Program-made: the position numbers and the translations under genes | Part shown: piece after piece, positions 46,681-60,800 of the stretch | Position numbering within the stretch: the first letter of the stretch is position 1 | Layout of the letters: every line of letters starts with the position of its first letter | Assembly: GCF_028583425.1 (NCBI RefSeq) | Contig: NC_072792.1 | Location: forward strand, 161,516,676-161,580,675 | DNA length: 64,000 nucleotides | DNA from: Eublepharis macularius | Taxonomy: Eukaryota; Chordata; Lepidosauria; Squamata; Eublepharidae | Direction of reading: 5' to 3' | The notes under the pieces: generated by a model | The model's input: only the letters and a program-made list of their open reading frames with translations | Told to the model about the DNA's origin: nothing | Databases searched by the model: none

Positions 46681-47030
46681 CGGTGGTCCTAGGAGTGGGG
46701 CAGTCCTTACTTTTGGGATATAGCTCCTCCTCTCTGAAGGCACGGTCAGTCAGCTGATTTTGATCCCGGAGCGGAGGGGCTTGTTCCTGGAATCACCAGT
46801 CTTTCTGGTCCTGCCATCCGAGCAGGACGTTTTCAGCAACGCTCTGCAGAGCACTGTGATCCTGATGAAGAAGAAACTGCTGGAGATAAGCCGGGCGTGG
46901 TGGCGCACGCCTGTAATCGCAGTACTCAGGGAGGCCAAGGCCACAGGCAGTGTGGAGCTCGCAGGGGAAAGGAAAGGCCGTACCACTCACCCCACCCCCG
47001 TTTCGTTCAGAGCAACGGCGAGTATTGGAG
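46681..47030 (+). repeat. Composite insertion with a 7SL-like tract
   Basis: The first ~120 bp ('cggtggtcctaggagtgggg', 'cagtccttacttttgggata', '..ggaatcaccagtct') recurs at 47143-47270. The next ~230 bp is GC-rich unique sequence that holds the 7SL-like 51-mer at 46890-46940. The insertion interrupts the RT domain of the L2-like LINE just before the DDT motif. Confidence 0.6.
46890..46940 (+). other. 7SL / Alu-domain-like tract
   Basis: 'gccgggcgtggtggcgcacg', 'cctgtaatcgcagtactcag', 'ggaggccaagg' closely follows the 5' Alu domain of vertebrate SRP (7SL) RNA, which starts gccgggcgcggtggcgcg and goes on 'cctgtagtcccagctactcg', 'ggaggctgagg'. The similarity stops after about 51 bp; the S domain and the 3' Alu half are not seen. 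Confidence 0.55.
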
Positions 47031-47100
47031 CTGACAGCCCTAGGTTGCTCATAGAGTTATAGGTGTAATTTGCATATTGATGACACCCACTCCATAACTG

Positions 47101-47496
47101 TGAATGGAAGATTCGTATTCACTTACTGTGAAGCTTCCTTTCCCGGTGGTCCAGGAGTGGGGCAGTCCTTACTTTTAGGATATAGCTCCTCCTCTCCGAA
47201 GGCAGGGTCAGTCAGCAGATTTTGATCCCGGAGGGGAGGGGCTTGTCCCTGGAATCACCAGTCTGTTCCCAAGCCCTGACTCCCCATCACGATACCAGAA
47301 GGGAAAATAATAACTCCTCTCAATTTTTTTAATAGAAAGATCCCTCCCTTGAATCCACTGGGAGGAAGACTATTGTCATAACTCTTCATCCAATCCTAGA
47401 AGCAGCCCCGTAAGAAACTTGGGTGGGCAGGACTGCCCCACTCCTGGACCCCGAGAAAGGAAGCTTCACAATAAGTGAATACAAATCTTCCATTCT
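47101..47496. mobile_element. MITE with ~67-bp terminal inverted repeats
   Basis: The left end (47101-47170: 'gaatggaagattcgtattca', 'cttactgtgaagcttcctt', 'ggtccaggagtggggcagt') and the right end (47428-47496) are inverted copies with few differences. The interior includes the ~120-bp segment also found at 46681-46801. A further 'gggagtgggacagtccttac' follows at 47499. No coding is present. Confidence 0.65.
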
Positions 47497-47818
47497 CTGG
47501 GAGTGGGACAGTCCTTACTTTTTGGACATACAAGAACAGTGTACCCCAAGGTGGGTAGTCCAGCTTCCAGACCTAGAGGGTGTGTAGTTAGTAGTACCCT
47601 CCTGCTAAAGGTAGTCTCTGTGGAAGACAATTTATCCTATATTTCTTGATGAGAGACTATACTGATTTCAATGTGACCACCTTATTGATCGTTTCTAATG
47701 ACTGAAAGATTTATAGGCTGCCTGTGTTGCTGTTTCCCTTAGTGAGTGCGCCCTGACATCTATGGGCATCTCCAGACCTCTGGCTTGACATGCCAGAATT
47801 ATGTACCCTCTGCTTTAC

Positions 47819-47855
47819 CTACAGAAACAAGTACATTGAAAGTTGGAAAAGATGA
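47819..47855 (+). repeat. Exact 37-bp copy of the MSANTD4 start region
   Basis: This is identical over 37 bp to 49211-49247, which spans the MSANTD4 splice acceptor (ctacag), 27 bp of 5' UTR and the ATG plus one base. In the copy the ATG (47852) opens a frame of only 11 codons. It lies inside the hAT element, 163 bp from its right end. Confidence 0.9.
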
Positions 47856-48026
47856 CAGGAAGAACAGCAGTAGATGGTGCCTCTTGAGGTAGGAAGAATA
47901 GTGTGGGTCTGGGGGAAAATGCTTTGAGGGTAATAGCAGCAAACAAGCAGGTTGGAGGGCCGCACAGAAAGAGCTCAAGGGCCCCTGCAGCCCAAGACCC
48001 TTAGGTTGGGAGTCCCTGCTCTAAAC

Positions 48027-49216
48027 CATGACTTGCAAGCCAGCTGATCAGGGTTGCAAACTATGCATAGGGATTAATCATGGTAAGTGAAAATTCCAAT
48101 GGAGGTGTAGTGTTGAAACATACTTAGCTCCAAAATTTAAATTCAAAAAGAAATTTGAATATAAGAGGTGACTTGTAGAGTGCCATGATAAGCACAAGAT
48201 GGGGTAATTTTGCCAAAACAATGGGATAAAGCATTAAGCCTTATACTTGTTTGCTGCTATGGATCTTAAGCTATGACTTACTCAGTAAAAAAATTATGTT
48301 TAGGGTATATTGGATGTTAACAGCATTTTTTTTTAGTAAAGAATTAAGTACAGTGTCCAATTGTTGGCAGTGTAGCTTAGAAGCGTATGTTTCAAACATG
48401 TCCAATTCTTTGGTCCTTTTGGGAGGAAGTCATTACTCATACTAATTTTGTATTAGAATAATCCTTTATTTTTGAGGATGTTAGTGTCCTTTTAAACTGT
48501 TTGCCTGTCTCTTGGAACCTAACCAGTGGTCAACAGTGGACTCTCCATGCCTTTGCAGTTGCTAAAAGACTTCTACTACAACCCTGGAAAGACAAAAGCC
48601 CACTTCCTGTAACTCATTGGATTGAGGACCTTAAAAACTTACCCGCATTTGAAAATATTGCATATAGAAAGCAATTGTGTATGAACTTGGATATTTGGAA
48701 ACCTTTTATAGAATCATATATATAGATTTTCCAACACTGTTTTTGTTCTTGTTGCCAGCATTGTTTTTCTTTTTTTGTTATTTTGCACTTACTAAAAATT
48801 TATTTTTTTAAAAAAAAAGATTGGGTGACACTTTATTGGTAGAGAAGTATAGGAAAAGTTTGAGAACTTACTTTTGTGTGCATTACATTTGACACCAGTG
48901 ATGTAGCCAACATCCAATACTTTAAAAACAGTTTGTCCTTGAGATTAAGCCCAGCTGCCTCATAAAATTGTGTTGCCACAATATACTGTGTTTCTATAAG
49001 TCCATTTTTTGGATGAATCAAGCATTGCTTAATGGGGCTGAATTAATTGACTAAAATGCAATCTATATCTTTTTGTTTGCCATTTACATGTATACTATTC
49101 AAAGAGGAATATCTAGCAAGTTGAAGCAGCAACTCATTGTGCAGAAACATACTGGGTTCTAGGTTGATTATTAGAGAACAAAAGAATTCACCACAAATCT
49201 CTTTTGTCTGCTACAG
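48027..49216. other. MSANTD4 intron 1, 3' end
   Basis: A/T-rich, no repeat ends recognised. The last bases form the acceptor 'ttttgtctgctacag' ending at 49216. Confidence 0.55.
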
Positions 49217-51708
<2,492 letters not shown>

Positions 51709-52340
51709 ATTTGGTGAAAACCTGAGCAATGTCACTGTGTTTTTTTGATGTTCATATTTTTTCTGAAAAGGTTAATTTGATTTCATTAAAAGTGTTGGGC
51801 TGCCCTATCTTCAAAGTATTTCACCACTTGCAAAAGCCCTGCTTTACATGGTTCTGATACTGTGAGACTTACAGCTTGACAGTTCACTCCCCCCCCCCTC
51901 TTTTGGCCAGAGTTGAATGTTGCTGTGCTCAAATTTTAAAAGAAGCTGAGGGTTGATGCTCAGCAAGTCAGTGTGCCTGTGTAAATGGAGCTTGTGTGTG
52001 AAGCTGTGTTTCAGTGTAAGAAAGAAGTGTTACCGTCCTCTTGCATTCTTTGTTGTGTAACTTTACGTCCACATTAAGAATCAAGGCATAGCTGCACCTT
52101 ATCATTTTAAGAGTATTATTCTAAATCCATAGGAGCCTTCAATATAAATTTGCATTTGATCTGAAGGAATAAGATTAAAGCTAGGCCTTGTGTGTTACAT
52201 AGTGTTACCATGGAAAGTAATGCCTTTAATGTGAAGTGTGTTCTCTGGATGAATTTACAAAAGTGTCTTTGAAGCTCTTGGTAGTGTTCTTACTCAGTAC
52301 ATGTGCTTGTAGAAAATGAATAAATGAAGCTTCATGTATG
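51709..52340 (+). other. MSANTD4: MSANTD4 3' UTR
   Basis: Polyadenylation signals: ATTAAA at 51785-51790 (early) and AATAAA at 52319-52324 (the stronger candidate). No repeat interrupts the UTR. Confidence 0.65.
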
Positions 52341-52579
52341 AAAACATAAATTTAACCATTTATTTCTAAGCCAAATCTTAGAAATTCTAGTGTCTGTAGA
52401 TAACTGTGATGGCCTACTTTGACATTCACGTGTTTGAATAGGAATATATCTTATAGGATTTACATAGATTATTTGTACATGTAAGTTTATTTATATCACT
52501 ATGTAATTACTTTTATTTTGCAAAGTGTTATTTTTTTATTACTGAAAGAAGTGTGCTTCTCAGGTGCAAAGCAAATGTC

Positions 52580-52696
52580 GATGGTTGTTGTGGGTTTTCC
52601 GGGCTGTATTGCCGTGGTCTTGGCAAGACCACGGCAATACAGCCCGGAAAACCCACAACAACCATCGTTCTCCGGCCGTGAAAGCCTTCGACAATA
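52580..52696 (-). mobile_element. Perfect hairpin retroposon with 13-bp target duplication
   Basis: Perfect 13-bp direct repeats (caaagcaaatgtc, 52567-52579 and 52697-52709) flank a 117-bp insertion. It holds two 44-bp arms (52579-52622 and 52624-52667) that are exact reverse complements, separated by one base. Only the right side carries the head, read on the minus strand as 'gaaggctttcacggccgg', 'agaacgatggttgttg'. This is the well-known reptile repeat that contains 'ggttttccgggctgtattgc'. Confidence 0.85.
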
Positions 52697-52709
52697 CAAA
52701 GCAAATGTC

Positions 52710-55005
52710 CTTAGCAAGCGTCCACTTAACCACTGGGAGTGGCTACCATGGATCTCTTTTTGAAAGTCTGTCTTGCCAAAGATGATATGCTCTCAAAATT
52801 ATAGGTAATTTTAATTTTCTCAAATGAAGTCTGTTGCACAATAACTTTTTCCAAAAACTCCTCACTATTACTATATTGCTTTCTGTGCCTAACACTAAAG
52901 ATGTCTGGCAATTTTAGTTTTACAGTAATTTTACTTATAATATTAAACTTTCTCTTTGAATATCCTCCTTTTATGGCACCTTAGGAACTGCTGGGAGTTT
53001 TCTGTCATTTTGTTTGGGGTTGGGACGAACTGGAATTCTTGGCAGGTTATTGCAATATCCCTGAGACTTTTAGCTCACCAATCGCACTGGCTCCATGCAT
53101 GGGGTGCACCTATATTGTATAGCCCTGCCTTTGCTACCCACAAGTGACACCTGATGTGTAAAGGTATGAGGTCCTTTTTACCCTTGGTTATCACCTAGCA
53201 CTGGCCAAGTGCCACATGCATCCTGTCACAAATTGCCATGCCGCTTATCTTAAGTATTCACTACTCATTAGCCACACTTCAGTGGCTTGTGTAACTGGAT
53301 TGTGGAATACCATGGCTGGTTTCTCCCATTTTTTCTTCCTAATTGCAGTACTCAATCATTAGTCAGTTGCTTCATAAGGCATAAAGCACGGTTACCAATT
53401 CATTTCATGCTGTGTAATGCAATACTTCTAGTTCAGTAATTACATTGCATCAGGCTTATGATCCTTCCTGAGATAGCTTACTCTTGATGGATGGCTCTAT
53501 CAAAGTGTGCATGAGGAAGGGGAGAGTAAAACTTTAATTTGGATCTTCTCTCTTTGATAGTTTCAGCACTGCTTTTCACTTGGATGGTTGTCTTGGGGAG
53601 TGGAGATAAGATTAAGGAAGTGAGAACTTTCTGAGTTCTACCCTATGAGAGCTCATTTAAAGTTTTGCTTTGGCATACACATTTTTACTGGAATCTTATT
53701 CATTCCATTGTAAACAATATTATACAAATGGAAACCTTTCTAGCAGCCTGGGACCATAACAGTTTTCTATTTTTGAAATCCTGCCATGTGAAATCCCACA
53801 CTTAAGGTTCCCAATCTAGAAGTTAGTTCCCCATCTTAGCCAATATGTACACTGTACTCTGAGGCTTCTTTGTTATTATATTAGCACTGGGTTATATTTT
53901 GTGCTAGGAAATGGTGCAAAACACTAGCCTGCTTGCTCCAAAGAGCCTCATCCTTGCTATAACTTGTCTATATGCAGCAATGATATAGACTTCTCACAAA
54001 TACGGAGAAGGAAGAGAAACAGGAGAAACCTCTTCTGCTTTTTTCTGATATAAAAATTCATACTTGCTATTTTTTAGCCTTTGATAGTTATTTCTGTGAC
54101 AGACTTGAGACCCTTAGAATTACAAATGAACTCATTGAGTTTTGAAAGAAGCAATCCCCCAAGAAATGTTCGTCAATAGTCAGATATAACTGTCAAGAGA
54201 TGGTGTACTGGCAAGGTTTTGCTTATAGATGTTGGAAAACTTTTATCTTTGTAAGTGCACCATGATGTTTTAAGCTTTTGATCAAATATGTGGCTATGGG
54301 TGCAGTTAACTCTTGCTCTTGAACAAATTCTGTTGATAGCAGTGGGCGTTATGTAGGGGCAGAGTTGTATAAATTGCTCATACAGGTCATGATCCAGAGT
54401 CCTGTGTATAGTGCATACTCATGAAGGCACTGCTCCTGAGAACCAGCACCTGCACACTCAGCCACTGTAATTTCATTATTGCAGTAGTAGTTTTCAAGCC
54501 AGTACGTCATGACAGCCACATATATAGCTTAAATGCTGAGGTAATGGTTCTCACAACCTTCTGTGAATGTGTCCTGGCTGTGAGCCTGTCAGTGGACCTG
54601 CACACTCCATCATGGTCACATGGGGGCTGCCCACATGCATGAACTGTCCTTTAATGGTTTAGGTACATTTACAGAGGATCTGCTGTGAATAGTGAAAACT
54701 GGGAGGCAGGGTTCTGCTGCCTCCCCAAAATACCCCCCCAGTTTCCCACAAAATGTAATATTGTAATGATTACATTGAAGGCATGCACTCCTAAGAACAG
54801 CAGATGCCCTAGTAGCAGATTGGCATGTTTGATATCCACATCAATTAAATGTACTATAGTTTTGCTGCCAACCTTTGAATTCTCGGTGATGGCCCACCTC
54901 ATGATAGCTACAAACAAGGAAATTCTAGAAATTGACATCTATGTCCTCCCCTATTCTCCTTTTTATTATGAGCACTGTTGGTCTGACTTGGATGATTAAC
55001 TCCTA
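52710..55005. other. Intergenic, no gene seen
   Basis: No exon, SINE or LINE end is recognised in 2.3 kb. Confidence 0.45.
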
Positions 55006-55294
55006 CTAGCAACAATGCCCATTGTGTGAAAAAATACAATGGGCTCTAGAAAACTAATTTGACAGGCCCCTTCCTGGTGGCAAGTGAATGCTTTGCAGTG
55101 GCCTGGAGGCCAGAGCGAGAGGGCGCTGAGGGGAGGCATGAGGAGGAGTGCTTAGGCTGCTGATTCGGCGGGATCCCCCCCAGCAGCAAGCGGGTGCTTC
55201 ACAGCGGCCTTGAGGCCAGAGTTGTCGGCAGTGTGGCTGCGTGAGGATAAAAAGTGAGTTGTTTCCAATACAGCTTGCCTTTTATATAGTAGGA
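55006..55294 (-). mobile_element. Short non-autonomous Helitron with exact ends
   Basis: The minus strand starts TCCTACTATATAAAAGGC (from 55294), preceded by A. It ends with the hairpin 'gcccattgtat'/'cacacaatgggc' and CTAG at 55006, followed by T. It is the same family as 6785-7523 but only 289 bp long and without the minisatellite. Confidence 0.82.
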
Positions 55295-55299
55295 TAGTT

Positions 55300-57805
55300 T
55301 GAGGTCAGATTTCCCATGGTAAAGATTATTCTCCTGGGAGATTTTAGTGTTCACATTAGTGACAATATTCCAGGACATAATATTGAGGATTATGCAATGG
55401 ACTGTTATAATGAGAAAAGGAGATCAAAAGATCAATTGATTAATAAAACTGGGGAATTTTTTTACCTACAGGTTAACAAATTTAATGTAGTAATAGTTAA
55501 TGGTAACAGAGGGAGATAAATACAGTGAATTTACTTATTTTAATCAGAGGAGTGCTCATGTTATCGATTATTTACTAGTATCATCAATTCTCTTGAGTGA
55601 TGTCTCACTATTTTTAGTAGGGTACCTCCCAGAAAGCGACCATCAACCACTTATATTTTATATTTGCATTTCTGAAAACATTCTGATACTCTTCCAGTAC
55701 CTCAAATTGAAATCACTACCAATATTCAGTTAAAATGGTCCTCTATACTTCAGTCTCAAATACAACAGGTATTAAATAGTGATTGGCTCTTAAACTTAAG
55801 GATGAAATCCTTGCTGCTAAAGATACACTGCCATGGCCCTATATAATAATTACATTCTTGAAGCCTTTTTTAGTTAGGAATGAAAAGCAACAAAATTCCA
55901 GTAAGTGGTTTGATAGTAAATTTTTAAATAAAAAAAAGAACTTAGGCATATTTTTACAAGCAGGCCCCAAATATTCACCAAAGTCTTTCTTTGAGCTCTG
56001 TAACAATTACAAACAACTTATTAGGAATAAAAAGCATGCCTCCTGACACAAACTTGCCTTGGCTCTGTGCCAAAAAGATGTATGTCAAAGTTTTGGCACT
56101 TGTAAAAATGGATGGAAGAGTCTGCCAGGACTTGGATTCATGTGTATCCAAGGATAGCTGGGAAGATTATTTCTCACAGCTATTCAGTGATTCTGAACAA
56201 AGGACTGACACTGCTAAGATTACTACAACCAACTCAGCAGGCTTATTATTTCTCTGCCCCCCTTTGACCCCCTGTGAAATAAAGTCTTTAATATCTACAA
56301 TTAAGAATAATAAGGCCAATTGTCCAATTCAATTCCAACTTCAAAAGTTATACACCAGGGTTGTATCCTGATGCTTTTGCTTTTCAACTTGTATATAAAC
56401 AATATGGGTGAATGTCAGGAACACAATATTTTCTGGTTAGGCTGATGACCCATTACTTATATCCCATTCACAGGTTGGTCTTAGAAGACTTTTAAAACAG
56501 TGTAGCTTGTATTGTAAGAACAATGTATTGAAAGTCAATTATGAGAAAACTAAGATAATAGTTTTTAGTAAAAGGCCCCATTTTCATAAATGGATGATGG
56601 ATATGTGTCCTCTTTTAGATACTTTGGGGCAATTTTTCATAGTTCTGGTTCCTGGTCACATATTGAGCATGCACAGGAAATTCGAAAAGGCTGTACTCGG
56701 TATCCGTAGATTCTACAGAACAAGGGGAGGCTACCTCCATTGTTAGAAATTTATAGGACCAAGGTATTGCCACAGATACTATATGCAGCTCCAATTTGGG
56801 GAACTAATAACTTAAAACCATTGGAAATCAGAATACGTTTGCTTGTATGCTATTAGCAGTCCCTAATTCAACGCCAGCAGCCATAACTAAATCGGAATTG
56901 GCCTTTTTGCCAATATCAGTCTCAGCTCATAAAGTTATTAATTATTGGTTGAAAATTTGGTTTGGGTCAGGTTCATGTTTCTTAACCATGGCTTATGAGG
57001 AAGGGAAAGGCAATCCATGGCAGAGTTATATATTGAATTTAGTAGCCAAGCTCAGTTTTTCAGAAGCCTGTTTAAGAGAACTTGAGTTCTTTGCGGCAAA
57101 GCAATTAATAAAACAAAAGCTGCTAGATATAAGTGTTCAGATGGACGCTGCACCGTTAAGTACCTTGAGAATAGCTCCCCTTTATGAGCAACTTGCGCTT
57201 CCTCCTTTAACTCCTCCATTCTACCTTACTGACTTACTCTGTCCCACGCATAAGAAAGCATTTACTAAAGGATGGTTGGATACCTTGCAATTGGCAATGG
57301 AAAGAGGACATTATAATGCAATCCTATATAAAGAACGTTTCTGTACTTATGATCAGAATTTTACTGAGGATCTAGGCCATGTGGGCTTTTACTGCCCAAG
57401 ATTTGCATTGGAACGTGAAAGATATCGCGGAAATATTTTATTACAATATCCAGGGAGAGTGGATAATGATAGACTGACCATATTATTTGCTGACAAAAAT
57501 AAATGGATAATGGTGCAAATGGCAAAGTTTGTTGCAAGAGCGATAAAGGCCTTACTAAAACCATCCACTGTTACTGTGGCTGATGGATAAATTATGTATT
57601 TTGTCAACTATCTGAATTGTTTGAATTGATGTCAGTTTTAACTCAAATTTTTGTTGTGATTTTAATGATTGTTATAAAATTGTAATGTATACTTGAGTTT
57701 TTATGGTTACTGTGATTGTTGTATTTTAACTTTGATGTTGTTGGTATTTTGATGTTAATTGCTAAGGCTGTGAGCCAGTGCAATAAAGCTTATGATGATG
57801 ATTGA
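55300..57805 (+). mobile_element. APE-type LINE, 2.5 kb, decayed
   Basis: Plus-strand pieces in order: endonuclease (IILLGDFSVHISD at 55320; HVIDYLLVSS..PESDHQPL at 55560-55650), a middle region with a PPLTPCEIKSLISTIKNNKA segment (about 56260-56320), RT with a decayed YADD (gctgatgac near 56441), then a 247-codon open frame (56847-57590) ending in the zinc-knuckle-type C-terminus (CTYDQNFTEDLGHVGFYCPRFA). The 3' end has (GAT)n at about 57790. It is 5'-truncated and has several stops and frame changes. The fragment at 38740-39335 is related. Confidence 0.7.
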
Positions 57806-60800
57806 TGGCATGGTGGCTGTAAAAATGAGCTGGAGACAGTGTCACACAATTAAATCGTGAGTCACGAATCTGTAAATGGCAAAGATCTGTATTTTCTGTA
57901 TGCTTGTGACAGCCATTACTTTGTGAGTTCAGTTTGTGTCACATGTTCACTTTTATAATAGATAATACTTGATAAGTAGAATACTGAATCATTTATCTCC
58001 ACTCATGATAGATCATTGTGGCTCACTACCTTTTACTGGCCTAGGAAAATTAACAGGCAATGGCATCCAGAGAGATAATAAGTCCATCTATGACTAAGGA
58101 GTAAATGAGGACCTAATATGCATAATTATTTTCTAGCTGCAGTTACAGCTGTTGAGTCCAACTGTGTTTGTATACTGACACTGGCAATTTCATGCAGCCA
58201 TTTATATGAAACTAACTATAAACTGTCATAGTCAAGAGTCTTAGCAGAAGCAAAGCCATTCTACCTGGATCCTCCTCTCTCTGCCTTGGGAAAGTAAAGC
58301 AAAAAAAAAAAAGTAGTCCTGGAGAGTAAACAGCAATGTCATCCAGTTGTCAGCCATCAGGAGCCACCTGGTGAAAGGTGGTGGGAACAACCAGAAGGAC
58401 TTAAAGAAAAGTGGGGTCCCCAGAGTACTGTGATGTCTGAGATGGAAGCATTGCCAGATTAATGTTACTGTTTTTTCTATATCATGTTGGAGATTCTTCT
58501 GTACTGAAAAGTGGAACAAAAGTCAATCAAAGGAACTTGTGAACCGATAAATAAATGCAATATTGAACAAAACAGGGAGACCCCAATTCAAATGCCAATT
58601 TAGACATAGAGCTCGCAGGTTGATGTTGGGCAAATTGCTTTGGACTCATTAGATTGTTGTGAGAACATATTTTTAAAATTACCATTAATGAATGCTGACG
58701 GACTTGATGGCTCTTGCATTTTTCCACAGAGCAAACTTTAAATGGCTAACAGCAGAAATACTTCGTAACATTCTGATAGTGCTGTTCTCAGAGCTCAAGG
58801 AAATATGGACGATACTCACAACTTGAGCACCATTTCCAAACAAAAGTGCTTCCATCAAGTAATCATTTGCATCTGCGTGAACTAAGAATGTGGCACATGG
58901 CACGCATGGGGTGGGGATCAGTACAAACATTCACCAGTCTAGTGCGTAGGGTGTCTGATGGATTATTGGATGCACATGTGACAGTCAATCCCACTGCATA
59001 TATGGGTTGTGTGATGTAGGCATGAAGCAAATACAGCTATACTGATCTGTGCAATCCTTTTATGATCAGAACTCACCCTTGCTCTGGTTTGACAGTTAAA
59101 GTTCTCAAAAGCAATGAGCACTATACAAAATATATTGAAAACGGATGTGCCTCCCATTGGGTTCAGTAGCTGCATCTAGACACATTAAAGGAGCATGAAT
59201 CCCTGATGGAAAGCTGAGTTTTGGGATGTGACCCCAATTTTATACTTGCCTCCCACCATTCATGGCTCAAGCTACGTTGATTAGTTCAAGCCATCATGTG
59301 ATCTGTAAATGGAACAAATTAATGGCTCTTCAGGCCCCAAAACGGGTTCTGTTCATAAAGGTTGAGTGAAATACAGCAATCTTAATGGAATTCTTAAATC
59401 TCCCCAATCTAAGAGAGAGAAAAAATTACAAATGTCAACCATGCTCAAATTTCAACCAGCATAAAAAGGGCTTCTAAATTGGAACACAGGAGTAGTATCA
59501 TTGAGGAGGCAGTTATCCAATAAAGGGGCCATTAGTAAAAAGGTCTTGCTCTTCATGCTAACTAATCATATGGGTGGTATGGACTACGGCCGAACATTCC
59601 TGAAATGCTTTAGGAAACATTTGTTTTAACTTTTCTGTTTTGTGTCTTTGGATAAATGCTTACATCTTAACAGTTTTCATTGCAATTTGCTTTAAGCATT
59701 TGCTTTAAGCATGCTCTCTGCTGTTTTTATTGTTTGCTGCCTGGATTTCTCCAGAAAAAAACATATATAGTAAAGTCGCTAAAACAATCTGCCACTGAAA
59801 ATGGGCGCCCTGTGCCCCCATTCTTCTTGAGTTCTTCTTGTGATGTTTTGAGCACTCCTAGATGTTATAGTACAGAGAAGATGAATGTATCGGAGGGTTA
59901 CCATTTTTAGTGGCATCTCTGGTATCAACAGATCATCTGGCATTCACAGTAATTTCTTGATTGCTCCCTTTTCCTGTATGTCTGAAAGCCATCAAAACAA
60001 AGAGCACCTGTTCTGTGCAGGTGCTATTCATATTATAATCAAAGTTAAATAGTTGCTGTAGTTGCAGTTAACTGTTTCACCTTAAACTGCAATAGAGAAA
60101 AGGTGTTGGTCTCTGTTTTCTATGAAGAGTCATAATATGCCCTTTTCACTTGTGGGTAGTGATGTGGATGAGGTAGCACAAAGAGAAAAAAGGAGAGTGA
60201 ACTTTGGTATCAGCCAGCAATACAGAAAGAGAAAATGAGTGTGCTGTACTTAATTGTTGGCCTCCTTCCCTGGACCGGTATGCATAAGCAAATTGGTGGC
60301 TTGAGGAATACTTACCTGGCCCAGTGACAATCTGAAGAGCGCTGACTACATGTTGCTTTTTCATGCAATGCAAGGAGTAGCCTTAGAGGGTGAATACCAT
60401 AATGTTGAAAACATTGTATTTATGAGGAGAGAACAGGGGAAGGCCTGCCTCCTTAGTAACTCTCATGCTGGCTTCAAAATAAAGCAAGTCGAGAACTGTT
60501 TCCCATAAATATTTTCAAAACTGGTCCATACAGCAAGAAAAAAAGCTGCCATTTTCTGTTGGGTAAAAGCAAACTAATTCCACACACATACACACACACA
60601 CACACAGAAAATAGTTTTATTTCCAGTAGTAGCAAAAACTTTAATCAATACTGTTGTGTTCTGTTGCCTGGATGTGTCATAGCTCCATAATTTTATTATT
60701 TATCATAACTCTTTGTTACTTACCATTTTGTGTGAGCATGTTTGTTATGGACTATTTCAGTATAATATTAAATACTCTGGATTTAATGGTGTTACCCAAA

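Larger units (their letters stand above)
45330..47100 (+). mobile_element. L2-like LINE nested in the hAT element
   Basis: The plus strand carries, in order: ELWSDHHLLKAKV (end of the endonuclease, about 45335), GDLKRVGRHLERCWWKT..YEAEMKVAKKHFSA..ASSRPSQLFKV (45625-45800), FATFFADKITQTQSDLDA (about 45870), QSGFRQGHGIEMALVALMDDLH (about 46330), VLFLDLSAALDTVDHAILL (about 46420), SPMLFNLNVKLLKELIL (about 46635) and, after an insertion, RCNLHIDDTH (about 47065-47095). This is the standard L2-like order. Stops and frame changes make it non-functional. It is split at 46681-47030 and cut at about 47100 by another repeat. Confidence 0.75.
42473..48018 (-). mobile_element. hAT DNA transposon, 5.5 kb, with nested elements
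   Basis: Both ends are visible: cagtggtccccaacctttt at 42473 and, inverted, cagggactcccaaccta at 48018. They are flanked by a perfect 8-bp duplication, ctctaaac (42465-42472 and 48019-48026), the length typical of hAT elements. A dead transposase runs on the minus strand at 42765-44280. The other half contains an L2-like LINE, a MITE and other material inserted later. The element sits in MSANTD4 intron 1, about 1.2 kb before the first coding exon, and is oriented opposite to the gene. Confidence 0.85.
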
